A stretch of 64,000 bases of DNA from Misgurnus anguillicaudatus (Eukaryota; Chordata; Actinopteri; Cypriniformes; Cobitidae), in contig NC_073361.2 of NCBI RefSeq assembly GCF_027580225.2, positions 31,277,001 to 31,341,000 on the forward strand, read 5' to 3'. The notes beneath the pieces were generated by a model. That model worked only from the letters and a program-made list of their open reading frames with translations. It did no database searches and was not told the DNA's origin. Every line of letters begins with the position of its first letter. Position 1 is the first letter of the stretch. The position numbers and the translations under genes are program-made. Positions 27,430-40,679 of this stretch are shown here, piece by piece.

Positions 27430-29782
27430 GAATTGCATCCTTCACTTCCCTAAATTTGGAACTGCTGTTTTAGAAATGTATGTTTTACCTGGCAGTTCGT
27501 AAATTTCTTCAAAAGCTGTTTTTTCACTGTAATAAATGGCAGCTCCCCCTTGTGTTTTTAGAGAGATGTGCAATCACTGCAGTGATCTGAAATCATCGCA
27601 ATGAGGTCAAACAATCACGATGAGACGATTATTTAATCATTGTGTTTTGTGCACTCAGCGCCCATTGTTGAAAAAAGTTCAATTGTGGGTGAAACGCTAA
27701 GCTCTTTAATGTCACTTTTTACTTGGTCATCCAATCACAGTGGAGGAGGGGTGGGACAAATATCACAACAACTAATCAGCATATCGTTAAACAAAGCAGA
27801 AGAATCATAGCAACAAAAACAGGTAGCTGTAAAAACTCTGGCAAGCACTTCCGCAAGCCACTTTTAAATGCTTTGGTGTACACAAGCCTTTATTTAAAAC
27901 AAGTACACAACTCCATGAAATATATCATAATGTGCGAGTGGTTTTTGGATATTTTATTACAAATATTATACATATTGTGGCTTTAAACCCAACACACTCA
28001 CATTCAATTTTCTTTAAATAACATACAAATCTAGGTGGTTTAACTCATTGTTTTTTATAATTACTATAAACAACAACATAAACTCATTTAAATGAGTCTA
28101 AAAACATAAGAGCGTGTATAAGAAAACCAATTACTTGTGTTGTGTGTGCGTTTATCTATTTTTGTAAGGGCAATTAACCTGGTCCTCACAAGATAAAAAG
28201 CTTATTATCAGCCAAATCTTGTTTCTCTTTATATCTTATGCAGTGCACATGTTTCTGTAAGGATTAGGTTTAGAAATAGGCGATAGAAAATACCATTAAG
28301 CCTGATTTAAAATCAACAGATGTCTATGAAATGACCTTACTAACATAGTAAAACAAGCAAACGTGTGTATGTGTGAAGTGTTCATGAATTAGATTTTGTA
28401 GCAGTCTGTAGTGTTAAAAACATTAGTGTTGAGGCATTAGCGTGCATAGATTTGGCCGTCTCTGCGTCTGGCAACGACAGACCAGCAAATTCCTAACGGT
28501 ATCAGGAAATTCTACAGCAGAATGTGACAGCGTCTGTCTGAGATCTGAACAGGCGTCGAGTTATGCAACATCATTAGCATCCAAAACACTGGAGTAAATC
28601 AAACCTACAGCTCAAACAGAAGATATTCTGTATATCTCCTTCCAAAAACATCCTGAGAACACATGCATCATCTGCAACAATCGGGAGGCAGAAGCGCAAA
28701 TACAAATCGGCTCTGATTCATGCTTGTGCCAATAATGTGCTCCACTATTGATCAAATATTAACAGCTTCATTTTTCTCATCTTTGATCGAGCTTGTACTA
28801 CTAATACAGAAGAGATATAGCAATGCAAAAAATCAATGTTTGTTAAATACCTTTGTACATAATCATAACCTATATGACCTATTTATTTTTTTATTATGTC
28901 AAGCTTAGTGAATAAAGACTGTATTTGGGTCTGCTGATGGTATAGCTTCAGGTGACACACATTACATGAGTCATATGGACTATTTTTGTAATGCATCAGA
29001 TATGGTCACCATCACTTTCATTGTGTGAAAAACAAAAAACATCCTGCTCAGATTTCTTAGTCTATTGAAGCTCAAGTTTGAAATGAACATTACAGGGAGA
29101 AAATAATTGCTAAATCTTTATATTTTGTCATGAATTAAAAGAACAGATCACCCAGAATCTTCTGATCAAATTGTGTGCAATTAAACATGATTTCCTAATA
29201 TGAGTTAATAGTGCATAAAAAAATCCTCTTTGGCAAACTTTTCTTTTAAACATGGAATCGAGATTAATCCTAATGCACTCACCTAATGCATGTCTCCTGT
29301 TTTTTATTTTTATTTTTTTTTATATAACATCTTGCTCTATTTTTAAAACAACTTGTTTTTAGACAACAATAAACCTTTTACTTTTCAACCCTTCCCTCCA
29401 CCCACCTGCCTCTATTCTGGTTTGTATCCCCCACTTTTACATTCCGATCAATTCACAAGGACAAAAAGTACTGTCCTACATTTCATCTTTTATTTCACTG
29501 AGAAATGTCATATTACAGCATAAAATGGCTAGGATTTCTGTTTAATATTGCCTTTAATAGTTAATGTAATGATGTTTACGATTTAACTGAATTTAATTAA
29601 ATTTAAGATAGATGAGACATCAGAAGCAAGCAGGTGTGTGTGTAATTGCTATTTTAATCTGCCGGTCATTGAAAAAGAGTTTTGCCAACAGTACGAGTAT
29701 TAATATCTTTGTGAAGGTGTACACAGCGACAGCTACAACATCAGTATTCCTTTCTTATTTTATTGCCTATTCATTTCTTCAC
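27430..29782. other. Intron of the - strand gene, nothing further seen
   Basis: AT-rich. One exon-like 38-base stretch (27492-27529, - strand) was considered and not accepted. Confidence 0.35.
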
Positions 29783-29839
29783 CTGCGCCTCTGATCTGGA
29801 TTTGCCCCATTGAGATGAACTGACCGAACTTCAACTCCA
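29783..29839 (-). CDS. Candidate 57-nt cassette exon of the - strand gene
   Basis: The acceptor TATCTGCAG|TGG and donor GCGCAG|GTGAAG enclose 57 bases, divisible by three. It lies between the exons ending 30107 and starting 25954. In their phase it is open and inserts SGVEVRSVHLNGANPDQRR. Inclusion or skipping would both keep frame. Usage is inferred. Confidence 0.35.
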
Positions 29840-30106
29840 CTGCAGATATCACATAAAAACAAAGATGAAGTGTCTGATATGCTTTCTGCTTACATCTACT
29901 ATCAGACATCACATAAACATCTGTCATCCAGATTTTTTTGATAGCCACATAAAATCTGTACTAAACATGACCTGCTGTCATTAAAAGTCATGTTAATTGA
30001 TGTCACATAAACACAAACATACATCACATACAACATCAACATTCCCTCAGTCCACACACACTTTAATCCCTCTCTCTCTTCCTATCTCTCTCTGTTTTGG
30101 GAATAC

Positions 30107-30225
30107 CTGGCCTCAGCAACCGTGCAGCAGTAACTGCCACTGCGGCGAGCATCTCTCCGAGCCATGAGCTCATCTCTGGAACGCCGACGGTTAAAGTAAT
30201 CCGTAAGTTTTCCGAAACTTGCCAT
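30107..30225 (-). CDS. Unrecognised - strand gene, first coding exon (Ser/Arg-rich protein)
   Basis: On the - strand an ATG (30225-30223) has A at -3 and G at +4 and an in-frame stop upstream. It opens a 39-codon frame ending in the donor GGCCAG|GTATTC with two bases over. It starts MASFGKLTDYFNRRRSRDEL and is strongly basic. The leftover AG joins the first G of the exon at 25954 to give Arg and keeps the frame. I do not recognise the protein; the arginine and serine density suggests a phosphoregulated cytoplasmic or scaffold protein. In-frame joining to two further exons is the main evidence that it is real. Confidence 0.7.
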
Positions 30226-30641
30226 TGTGACCTTTGCATGCGAGCGTGTGTCCGCATTCAAAGACAAAGTCTTGAGTTATTCCATAAACATGCTCCTCTA
30301 GCACTGCTGCTATTTACCTGGGAATCATATTCATTCTGTCATATCTAGCTCCGCTCACATCCTTGTAATTCCCTTGTTTTCCCCAAACATCAATGAATCT
30401 GGAGGAGCTGCCGCTATCTGTCCGTCTGAGCTCTTCTCATTCACACACTGAAAATAGCAACGCTTATAACTTCCTTCCAAGCAGCAGAGCGGCCGTAGAG
30501 GGTATCTACCCTGCTGTGAGAGAGCGAGACGAGCGAATCAGACACACGCTTGTGAGTTTAAGGTGTCTGTCAGCTCTCTCCCTCCAGAGCAGCATCAGTG
30601 CTGCGGCAACATCATCAACATCCTGTGCCATCCTGTACCTC

Positions 30642-30692
30642 TCTCTCTCTCTCCCTCTCTCCCTCTCTCCCTCTCCCTCTCTCTCTCTCACA
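30642..30692. repeat. CTCTCC-type simple repeat
   Basis: CT repeats with regular CCCT interruptions, upstream (in gene direction) of the 30225 coding start. Confidence 0.9.
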
Positions 30693-32024
30693 CGTGTGCC
30701 GAGAGCTCTGAAAGAAATAATATGATCTAAGGGAGATGAAGGAAAATGAATGGATAAAGATGAAAAAGGATTTGAAAGGAATCTGAGTCTCCAGAAAGGA
30801 ACAGATTAGCTGCGGTTAAATAAATAAAACTGCAGAATGATTGATTTTTAACAACTGCCCTGCATCTCTATTCCTGTGAGCGCTTGTGTGTGTGTTTGTG
30901 TGTGAGTCATTCTTTGATAAAGACAGCAGTGAGACTGAGCCACACTTCAGTTAATAAAATCAATATGGGGCTCTTACTGGAGCGTCCCACATCACATGGT
31001 ACGAGACAACATTCCTATTCCTGTGTTTTGCTTCAAAAACGTGCAAATTATTGCATCATGCTTGTATATAAAAACGTTATAGTCGAGGGGTATGTGTATG
31101 CGTGGCACACATCCTGAGCCGACAAAGATGTGATGGTGGCAATAAAATGAAAACTATGATTGTGAAGTCATCTTTTGTCAGAAACATCAAAATAACTACT
31201 TGTATGTCATGACCTGACCTCACCAATCAATACACCTCACAGCTGTGATGAAAAGTGTGTGTGTGTGCACGTGCGTGCCTGCACGCATCACACAATCCCT
31301 GTGCTTAATTATATTTATTTAATATAATACTGTGCAACGTGCCATCTGTAACGTTTATGTGCCAAATGTGTCTGTTTGGAAAAGTGTCAGTTTTGGCATG
31401 TGATCTGATGCCAATTTTTCAATAATATTAATTTAAATAATATTAGCTGTTTCACTCTACTGCTATTGACAGCTGTTATTCCACAGTAGACCGTACAATT
31501 AGTGTTTTAAAATGTAATGGGCTAATTGTCACATAATAATATTGCATTTATAATATTGCGTTTCTAAAAGTGAACCGTGATTTAATCAAAGCGATTTTCA
31601 AATAAGAAAAAAATCACAATGATTCAATACTATATCGTGAGACGTACAGAATCTACAGCAGAAGTACATCTATGCCTTTTTAATGCCTACATTTTTTTTC
31701 TTTCTTTTCTTTTTAACGCCATGCCAGATTCTATGTTCATGGCAAGGGTTGGGTTTATTGTAAAAAATACATTTTGTCTAAAAACTGTAAAACTACATTT
31801 GGACTGACTTGGTCATACAAAATGTTAACCCATAAATTAGCAAAATTATAAAGCATGTATCCAAAGCAACTTGGAGAACACTACAGGAACACAAATGTGT
31901 GTATATGTGATACGTGATGGCAAAATGAGTTGTAATGCACACAGTAAAATTTTGAGCTATAGGCGAAATAAGTATAAATATTGATTTTGGTCGAAATTGA
32001 GGTTTTCGTAAAAATAAGTATAGT

Positions 32025-32530
32025 AAAGGTCCCGTTCTTCCAGTGTTTTTTAAGCTTTGATTGTTTTTACAGTGCGCTATACAACGTGTTCATGTTTCAT
32101 GTGTAAAACAAATTTCACACAATTTACTTATCTCTATAGCGCTGTTTTCACTTTCCTAAAAACAGGCTGATGTCTTCCTTTTTCTATGAAGTCCCTCCTT
32201 CAGAAATATGTATCGAGTTCTGATTGTGTAGTTTGTTTAGTGTGTTGTGATTCGACAGCAGTTTAGCTTAGCTTAGCTGGCGTATTATTCCTGTGGGCGG
32301 AGTTTAGTCAAAACTCTTATATTGACATCATTAAAGCAGGGAGTAGAGGGCTGTAGTCCAAACCAGCCGTTCGCTGTAGGCTTTGAAAGGAGAAATTCTG
32401 TTAAAGAAAATATATCGCCTGGCAGTGAACTTTGAGCTTTATCATTTTGCAGGTATTATTTATGCTATTATAGTAGCATTACACACTAACTAAGGTTTGA
32501 AAAATGGTATCAGGAAGAACGTGACCTTTA
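32025..32530. mobile_element. MITE with AAAGGTCCCGTTCTTCC ends
   Basis: AAAGGTCCCGTTCTTCC at the left mirrors GGAAGAACGTGACCTTTA at the right. The right flank gives TTAA, while the left reads GTAA, perhaps a decayed TTAA. Confidence 0.65.
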
Positions 32531-32716
32531 AGCTCTCATCTAGCGATGTGATTAAACATTTAAAATGATCTTTATTTGTATGTTTTCTGAGAGGTGTAGC
32601 GTCCTAAATGCTTAATCTAATCCATGATGCGCGTTTGACATTTTGGTTTAGGTTGTAAAACATGCAGGATAAAAAAAGAAATTGCAGGACTTGCTTGATG
32701 TTAAAGTATTTATTAA

Positions 32717-33206
32717 AGAGCATCTATTGTCTGATTTTATATTTTCTTTGGTGTGTAAGTGTGTATTAATACATGTTAAGGATATGCAAAAAGTACAAAC
32801 CCCAAAGTAAAGGATGACGCGAGTTATCGTCTACAATGTAAATCTCTTATTTTAGACTACAACAGACACACGGATTGTATGCAACAGTTTACTTCCTGGG
32901 CATGTTGATGTGGACAAGACCGACATTATCATAATTCCTCCTGCTTCAGATGTTAACTCCTGTTAGCATTGCATTGTGAGCGAATCTTTCAAACATGGTA
33001 AGGAGCGTCACATTTCCGGCTTATGTAAGAGGTATTCAGGCCAATCACAATGTACAGATTAGCTGGCCAATCACTGACACAGAGCTTTTCAGATTGATGA
33101 ACTTTGTACAGAAGCGTTTAAGGAAAGCAGTATATCTGGAGCGAACACATTGTATTATACAAAATACACAAAATAACGTTGTTTTTAGCAATGAAATAGG
33201 TGCACT
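32717..33206. mobile_element. TTAA-flanked MITE, full copy (AGAGCATCTATTG family)
   Basis: The ends AGAGCATCTATTG and AATAGGTGCACT are inverted, with TTAA at 32713-32716 and 33207-33210. Its first 200 bases match 21060-21275. Confidence 0.7.
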
Positions 33207-34178
33207 TTAAGAGAGATAAAATTCAGGACCTGACTGATGTTTAAAGATTTATAAAGAGCGACAAGATTTAAAAACAATCTTCCTTGCGCTGACAGATCTG
33301 AAGCATGCACACAGATGCACGAGACCCCGATATATACACATATACACAAAATTACATTTTTAAAAATAGCTGTTTTGACAAGATTTCATGCAGAAATAAT
33401 CTGTTATGTCTTAAGTAAATGTTTGGTTAACTGTTGGGAAAAATATCTGATGTGTAACATAATAGATCCTTGCATTACAGTAGATCTTAAAGGCGTCTGT
33501 TTAAATGTCAATCAAACATTTGCTTATTTCGACTCAATTTACCAACACGGTCAAATATGTCCCAGCCTATTCAGAAAAGATAGAAAATTTCACATACAGA
33601 AATAGTAGAGGTAGAGGTTCACATTATAAATACAGCCGTAGACAGACACTTCTGTGCCATAGAGACGTCTCTCTCTTCTTGTGCCTGTTGGAAAGGAACT
33701 GAGAGCAGGGAAAGCGAGAGAAGTGTGTTTTTAAATTACATGCTGACTTTATCTGTGGTCGCTGAGGACAGTTCATGTACACAATATCTTATTAAACAAT
33801 AGCCGGTTACCACCAAAGCCAACCAATGTGTTTGGGTTTGTGGTGCATACCGGATACGCATGCATTGTTTTAACAAAATGACATCACCACTTCCTCTAGA
33901 GCAATTTTCACTGTTTACATTTTACTGTCAATCAATCAGAGACAAATTTAGCATCAAAGATATAGCTACTAAATATATATATATATCACCTAAAATAAAC
34001 AAACAAACACATACAATATAGATTTCATTTTTTTGAAAGAGCTCTATTCATTGACAAAAGGTATCAGCACTGGGCGGAGTTTCTGATCCATTTATCAGAA
34101 GCTGTAGTTCTTTTTAACATGATAGATGTAAATGTATGTGTATAAATGCTAATGAAATTCACAAAGATGAGTACTCAC

Positions 34179-34213
34179 TCCATCAGCGCGTCGATACTGA
34201 ATACATCAGCATA
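34179..34213 (-). CDS. Candidate alternative first coding exon of the - strand gene
   Basis: The acceptor GACTGACACAG|TATG and a strong donor, ATGGA|GTGAGT, bound 35 nt. An ATG at 34183-34181 followed by GA would join the exon at 25954 to start MESLERRLQ. That is the same leftover phase as the exon at 30107. Alternatively the exon may simply be the 3' end of a longer first exon. C at -3 makes the start only fair. Confidence 0.35.
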
Positions 34214-35590
34214 CTGTGTCAGTCAGCCAGCATCATGCCAGACTCATGCTGAGAGAAAAAACACAGGTTATGATTTCTGCTTTGATGTGTTTTTACATGC
34301 AGAAAAGAGAAATAAGAATCCACAAATATTTCATTACTTCTTCCTCTTAACCTTTAAGTGTTGTTTTTAAACAATTAGTTTTGCAGCATTTTCAAATTAA
34401 ATTGGCTCAGAGAAGTGAACCAAACTGGCACTGTTTACAGATAACACGGCAAGACATTAGAAAGCGTTTCTATTAAAAGAATCTTCCAAAATACGTTCTG
34501 AGAGATACCAATTTAATATAATCGTTCGTCATCATCATGACCACATTAAACTAATCTAACCCTGGTACTGAAGTCAGATGAATCATTGCATGTTGCACAG
34601 AAGAGATTATTATCAATGAATTTCTTACATCCTGGGATGTGTTGTATCATTGTCTCTGAGTATAATTCAAGCCCTCAGGTCGGAAACAGCAGTCGCTTTC
34701 CAGCGTCTTTACAAGTTGAAACACAGACGTAGTTCGATACGTACATGTGCCCTTTACATGACCAAAAACCTCATCAGCTGCTTTACAAACATTCGCCCGC
34801 GTTAACCTTCCACTAACACCGTCAGCATCATATAATTCACATGAGTCACCCGACAACTCATCATTACCTCCCTCAACGCTCACTTTCCCTGCTCTCACTG
34901 AGGGGTGACTCACTTCTCTGAATGTCAGCGAGAAATAAAGGACTTTTCTCCAAAATCAACAGGATGATTCACGGGCCGAACAGAACCAATGAGGGAAATG
35001 ACACACGTCATATCAGCTCATTTCCTGTGCAAGTGGACAAATGCATCTCAATTCAATGTCACACACGTACTGTGCTCCATCTGGTAAACTTGCAGGCAAC
35101 AATAACAACCTTTTCCTTCAGTCACTATAGGAATATAATAGCTTTGTGTGTGTGTGTGCATCCTTTTCCTGACCCTGCTGTATACAGGACACACCTTACC
35201 ATCTGACTTCCTCACACTCTCAACCTGCAATTAGTTACGCTGACCAACACACAAATGTATTGCTCGTTATTTAATAGGGGCACATAATAGATTTCTATTT
35301 AGTATAAAGAGACTTTAATATAATGACTACAGACTAAACCCTGACCCTAAACTCACAGATACAAGCAAACACTGTTTTTCTACAACTACACAAATCTCCA
35401 GTTGAGATTATCATCAGTCCTCTCCAAAAAGAGGTTTTGTAAGATTTAATTCTCTTCTGGAGACATTTGTCCTCCAAATCACAGAAAAGTAAACCCTCAT
35501 ACACACACACACATGTGGACATCTGACTTGTATTGTTTTCTATAAAGAGAATTATAATAAGTGTGGACTAACCGAAACCCTGCCCATTAA

Positions 35591-36655
35591 AGGGGACATG
35601 TCATGAAAATGTGACTTTTTCCAAGTTTAAGTGCTATAATTGGGTCCCCAGTGCTCCTAGTAACCTAGAAAATGTGAAAAAGAAAAACCCAGTAACTTTT
35701 GGTAAACCATTCTCTGCAAGCATGTGACAAAATAGGTCATTGAAATGTGGCTCCCCTTGTGATGTCAAAGGGGGATCTTGTTATAATAATACCAACCCTT
35801 AATATTCAACTACGACACTGACATTCAGTGCCGAGAGAGAGAGAGAAAATATTTGACAGCACAATTGAGTTTCAATATCAACAAACCATCATTATGGTGA
35901 TGCTACCCGTTCTCACCAAGATGCGTACAAATGACACGCAGTGTGATTATCGTGCAATAGATACGCCAAATTCCGATTTTGCGTGCATATGATACGCCAG
36001 TCCTTCCCATTCACTTATATGGCGAATCGTTTCGTGTCGTTTTATTTATTGTTTTCTCATTTGTTTTCTGTTTTTTAAACCATTTTGGCTTGTGTTTAGG
36101 GTTAGATTTCACATTTGTTTAAGCAGGTTATTTAATAAACAGGTTTCTCTATGTTTTTATCTATATTTAAGCCATGGTCGCTTGGAGTTGGGGTTAGAGT
36201 TGGGGTTTGGGTTAGGATGTCATTTTTATATAATAAAAAGATGTTCTAACCCTAAACCCAAGCGAAAATGGTAAAAAAACAGAAAACAAATGAGAAAACA
36301 ATAAATAAAACGTCACGAAACGATTATTCATATAAGTGAATGGGAAGGACTGGCGTATCATATGCACGCAAAATCGGAATTTGGCGTATCTATTGCACAA
36401 TAATCACACTGCGTGTCATTTGTACGCTTTTTGGTGAGAATGGGTTGGGTGATCAGTGTTGCATTTTATCAGCTCATTTGCATTTAAAAGGACACACACA
36501 AAAAGGCAAATTTTTGCTCCCACCTACAAAGCGGCAATTTTAACATGCTATAATAAATTATCTATATGGTATATTGAGATAAAACTTCACATATGTACTC
36601 TCGGGACATCAACGACTTATTTTACATCTTAAAAAGGTATTGTGAAATGTTCCCT
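35591..36655. mobile_element. TTAA-flanked MITE (piggyBac-like) carrying the foldback insertion
   Basis: The ends AGGGGACATGTCATGAAA and GAAATGTTCCCT are inverted, and TTAA flanks both sides (35587-35590, 36656-36659). This end type with a TTAA duplication fits piggyBac-type non-autonomous elements. Confidence 0.7.
35906..36444. mobile_element. Foldback element with about 200-bp inverted arms
   Basis: The left arm 35906-36105 is the near-exact reverse complement of the right arm 36246-36444, around a 140-bp centre. Outer ends read CCCGTTCTCACC and GGTGAGAATGGG. It is non-coding and sits inside the TTAA-flanked element at 35591-36655. Confidence 0.85.
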
Positions 36656-36989
36656 TTAAAGACAACAATCTGAATTTTGAGGAATGAGTCCTCAATTTAT
36701 AACGATGATGTCCATATAGTCCCATTTTAAATATAGGTTTTAGTCAGTACTGAAAAAAAACTTTATTTCTAGGCTCTGAGAAGGTAAACACAAACTCAAA
36801 ATAGTGTTATATTCATATTAAAATATTCATATTTATATTGACCTAACAATACAGATACACATATAAACACATAACACATATAAACTCACCATCCTCCAGA
36901 ACTGTCAGAAAATAAAGTTTCTTAATAATACAAAAGTAAACTAGATGGTTAAATGAAACCTGATGTTGTTCCTTTAGTTTCTTTCTTTT

Positions 36990-37520
36990 CCCGTTTATCA
37001 GAAGTTTAATTCATTAAATAATTCATTATATTTGTCGTAAATGTGCGCGTGAATGTAAGTTTGTAACAGAGTGACTGAACGCGACATCTGATCGCCATGA
37101 CAACAGCCGATAACGACGAGCGCGCAAAACGAAACCCGAGTAAAACAAAGATTTACCTCAGAAAACCATATTTACTTTACTTACAGTTCTCTTCTGAAAG
37201 AAACATAGATGATTAAGTTAAATTCGTGTTTTATAAACACACACACTCGTACCTGCCACACAAAGGCTCACCAATGAAACTCGTCAGTCAGTCAAAAGAG
37301 TGAAAGTTTTCAAACTCTTCAGAGTCTTCCACCTGCGTCCGCGTTTATTTGACGCTTCCTTGTGCTTTCCATCGATTAAAACCACACACATGTCTCACTC
37401 AGATCGCTGTCCATTCATTCGCAGGTTGTCTCTCTAAACTTAATGCTACTACCGAGACAACATGAGCATCAAAGGGTTTAACTTTGGACGCAAACTTCCT
37501 CCAGGAGGCGCGCGGCGGCT
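36990..37520 (-). promoter_or_regulatory. Promoter-like block of the - strand gene with non-coding exon 1
   Basis: A moderately CpG-enriched block holds, on the - strand, a leader-like sequence ending at the donor GGCAG|GTACGA (exon end 37253). A second donor, CATTG|GTGAGC, lies just upstream of it near 37270. The ATGs within have only short frames, so the exon is read as non-coding. An X-box-like site, ATCGCCATGACAAC (37091-37104, 11 of 14 positions of the palindromic consensus), lies just downstream in intron 1. Confidence 0.4.
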
Positions 37521-37731
37521 CATAAAAGAGAAATCTTCTATTAAGCTCCATTCAAACGTCATTGTATTTGTATTGGGTAGACTTAAAAATATTATAGTTT
37601 TAATCAAATATTGTGTGTGTGGTAAACCATAAAAATCTGACAGGGAAATCATCACAATTATCGAAAACTTCATCCAGTCATCACAAACGACTGTGATTGG
37701 TTGGAGATTTCATCAGTGGTGAGATAAGGCG

Positions 37732-37857
37732 CTGCAAGAACCGACAGGTGGATGACGTCAAAGTACCGCGAGAGCGAGTCGAGAAATCACACGTAGAAGT
37801 TTAATTTCAAATCGCTCTCGCGGTACTTTGAAGTCATCCGCCTGTCAGTTCTTGCAG
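37732..37857. mobile_element. Hairpin MITE, 46-bp arms, with a CRE
   Basis: Arms 37732-37777 and 37812-37857 pair with 3 mismatches around a 34-base loop. The left arm contains TGACGTCA (37753-37760), a full cAMP-response element, some 300 bases upstream of the proposed - strand exon 1. The right arm has lost the CRE by one change. Confidence 0.75.
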
Positions 37858-40679
37858 GAATCACGTGACAACGCAATCTGTGGGTTCTTTTCAATTAAAA
37901 GGTTTTTAATTTTGTATATAGAGAGTAAGACAATCTTCTTGCATTTTTTGTTACGTTACAAACGTTTATTTTCAAAAATAAATGTTATATTCTAGTGATT
38001 CCCAAAATGTTTCCTTTAAAATAAGATTAACAAGACATTAAATAACATTCTTTTATTTGACAGTAAACAGTATTTAAAATTATTTCATTATTATTTGGAC
38101 CCCTCGTAATGTTAAAAACAACTTCCGGTTTTCTATTCTCCGCCCATGGTAAAGAACATGTTCATGTAGTTCTGCACTCTGCCCACTAACAGTATTTCTG
38201 TGGTCTCATTCATGAATCTGTCCTGCTTACATGTGTCGATGGAGGCCAAAGGCGAAAGTGCGATTTTGTCCTATTATTTCTCATTTTACTTTGATGTGGC
38301 ACGTCCCAACGGGTTTCTGTGGGCATGTTCAAAAGAACACTCTCATCAAAATAAAGGGAGTGCTCGATAATAATTATTAATAGGCTACTATTGAAGGACT
38401 GGTCCCTTTGAAATGGTTCCTCTGTAAAGCAATGTGTGTATTTATGTTTTTATATTTATACTGTTGTAAATATATTTAATTGTACACATAATCACCAAAT
38501 TAACAACTTTTTATTTTTTTTCTAAATGCTTTGATTTTAAATGTGTTTTATAAGGTTTCATTGTAATCTATCAGATTTTATTTCATTTCATTTTATAAAA
38601 GCATAAATCCACTACATGACTTCTAATTGCCTTTAATATCAAAATTGCCTTTTTTCAAGTACAAAAGATTATAAAGCTGATGTTGCTGTAGCTTTGCAGT
38701 ATTCTGGTTATTCTTGAAATACAGTACAGCAGTATTATGGCTCCTCGTGATTAATTACTTGCGTTTTTTCTCATTTCTAAGTTGCTTTGGCCAAAAATGT
38801 ATGCATGCAAATGTTCAGTATAGCCACAGGCCAAAAATTCATAAAGTAAAATGAGAATAAATTGTCTTTCATCATCACGCTTCTTGTTTGTTTCACTTTA
38901 TAATTAATATTTTAAAAAAATTAAAAAATATTTTTCTATCAGCATGTCAAATGCAAAATGAAGTAGAGTTTTTTCTAACAAAAGCAATCTCTTTGTGCCC
39001 CAGGCTTTTCATTCATAAAGTGTTTTTGGTAGCTGTCTAATTTTAAGCTAAAATATGTTGGCACTGTTGTACCTTAGGTCAAGAGCTGTGTACATAAGCA
39101 AGGTAATATTCTGTGGACCACATAGTTTATTAACCAATTAAAAAAGTAATTGGGAATATAAATGGTGATATATCAGTACTTGTGTGGGGATGTCTGGCTT
39201 GCAATATTTTAACACCAGTATCAAAAACAATATAAATATGAGGCAATTAATTAGCACATGAAAATATTGGCTCATGATCAATGCTGTTCACATGCTGCTA
39301 TAAGTACAGTCTTCAGCATTGAGAGTATCAATTAAATATCTGAGACATCTGAGACACACCATAGCCTAACACATTTACACATGCTTAATCCAGTGCCATT
39401 GGAATGATCACAGAAAACACTGCAAACTTTAGAAAGAGAAAGTATGTAGGACTTTCAACAATGCTGAGATCTGGACTTGAACAAATTACTGCTCTGACAG
39501 GGCCAATGATATAGTAGGCCTATCAGTGCATTAACCTTAACCATTTTTATGTTATGAATTTATTCCTAAAATCACGTTTATTCAATGCATATATAGTGCA
39601 TCACTAATGTATAATGAAAAATGTCATTAACAATCTGATAAGAACTGAAAAACATTTGTTCTACCTCAAAGCTGATATTGAAAATGAAAAAATCTAAGTA
39701 TTTCACAGTAGTTGATATTAAAAAAGGAGGATAAGAACATTGCTTGCCACTAGATGGAGCTTTTGGAAAAAAAATAATCGGTCTACCAGAAGGCCTAAAT
39801 TTATTATCTGCAGTACTTTTATTGCCCCACTAGATGTCACTATTGACAATGAAAACATAAGCTCTCCCACTGAAACGTTAACAACCTGTGAGATCAACCA
39901 TAAGAATGAATTGTTGAATTTACTATTTGGCGGTGCGAGCTTATGAAATGAAATATCAAATATGAAAATAAATGTTTTATTAAAACTTTTAAAGTGTTGA
40001 ATCTTCTTTACTGTCATATCCCATTTAGGTTACAAATAAAACAAAATAATTTGTATGTTCATATCAGCATTTAAAAATATTTATAATTTTCTCTTCTACT
40101 TTTGGTATTTTTCTCATGCACAGTTTCGGTGTTGGTACTATTTGTTTATTACAAAGTTTATTTAACCACATCCGGGAGTTTCCCTCTTATAGAAATGAAG
40201 GAAGACACTAGAATGGCTCTAGCATTAAAAGCGCTCTGTGAAAAGACTTAAGTGGGCCAGAGGTTGGTCAGAAGTTATGGGGTTAAATAGTACTCATTAT
40301 ACTATTTTAAGTTTTATTATGTATTTTATTATTATGTAAAATCAAACTCAGTGTTATTAAAAAACATACGAGCGACCGCGAGGACGGCGTTGTCACGTGG
40401 TATGTGTAACTTTTCTCAGCGCTAGTCAGGATGGACTAATCATAGCTGTTTGCTAACCGAAAATTATTCTTCAGATTATCATTATATGTTTCTGGGGCTG
40501 TGTTTTTTTAGTCGTGAGACATTCTTGTGCGAGAATGTTTATGTTAATTATTTAAAAAAATATATGCTTTGCCCTATATATGTTTAAAATAACGTAATAG
40601 ACATCCGGACATTTGAATGCGGCTCAATGAGTGGTTCGTTTTCTGAGCCACCGAGCGCCCTCTAGAGGATTTATGAGAT
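37858..40679. other. Intergenic stretch between divergent genes
   Basis: AT-rich with no convincing exon. Lies between the - strand promoter block and the X-box block. Confidence 0.4.

Noticed and set aside
27492..27529. A 38-nt - strand stretch between acceptor- and donor-like sites
   Set aside because: Its length breaks the frame between the flanking exons and it lies next to transposon sequence.
34647..34913. An 88-codon - strand frame near the candidate alternative exon
   Set aside because: No start context, no splice phase that joins the neighbouring exons, and no family resemblance.
36885..36905. A strong - strand donor (GGATG|GTGAGT) with an acceptor 12 bases before it
   Set aside because: It would be a 12-nt microexon with no supporting frame; recorded only as a possible alternative 5' splice.
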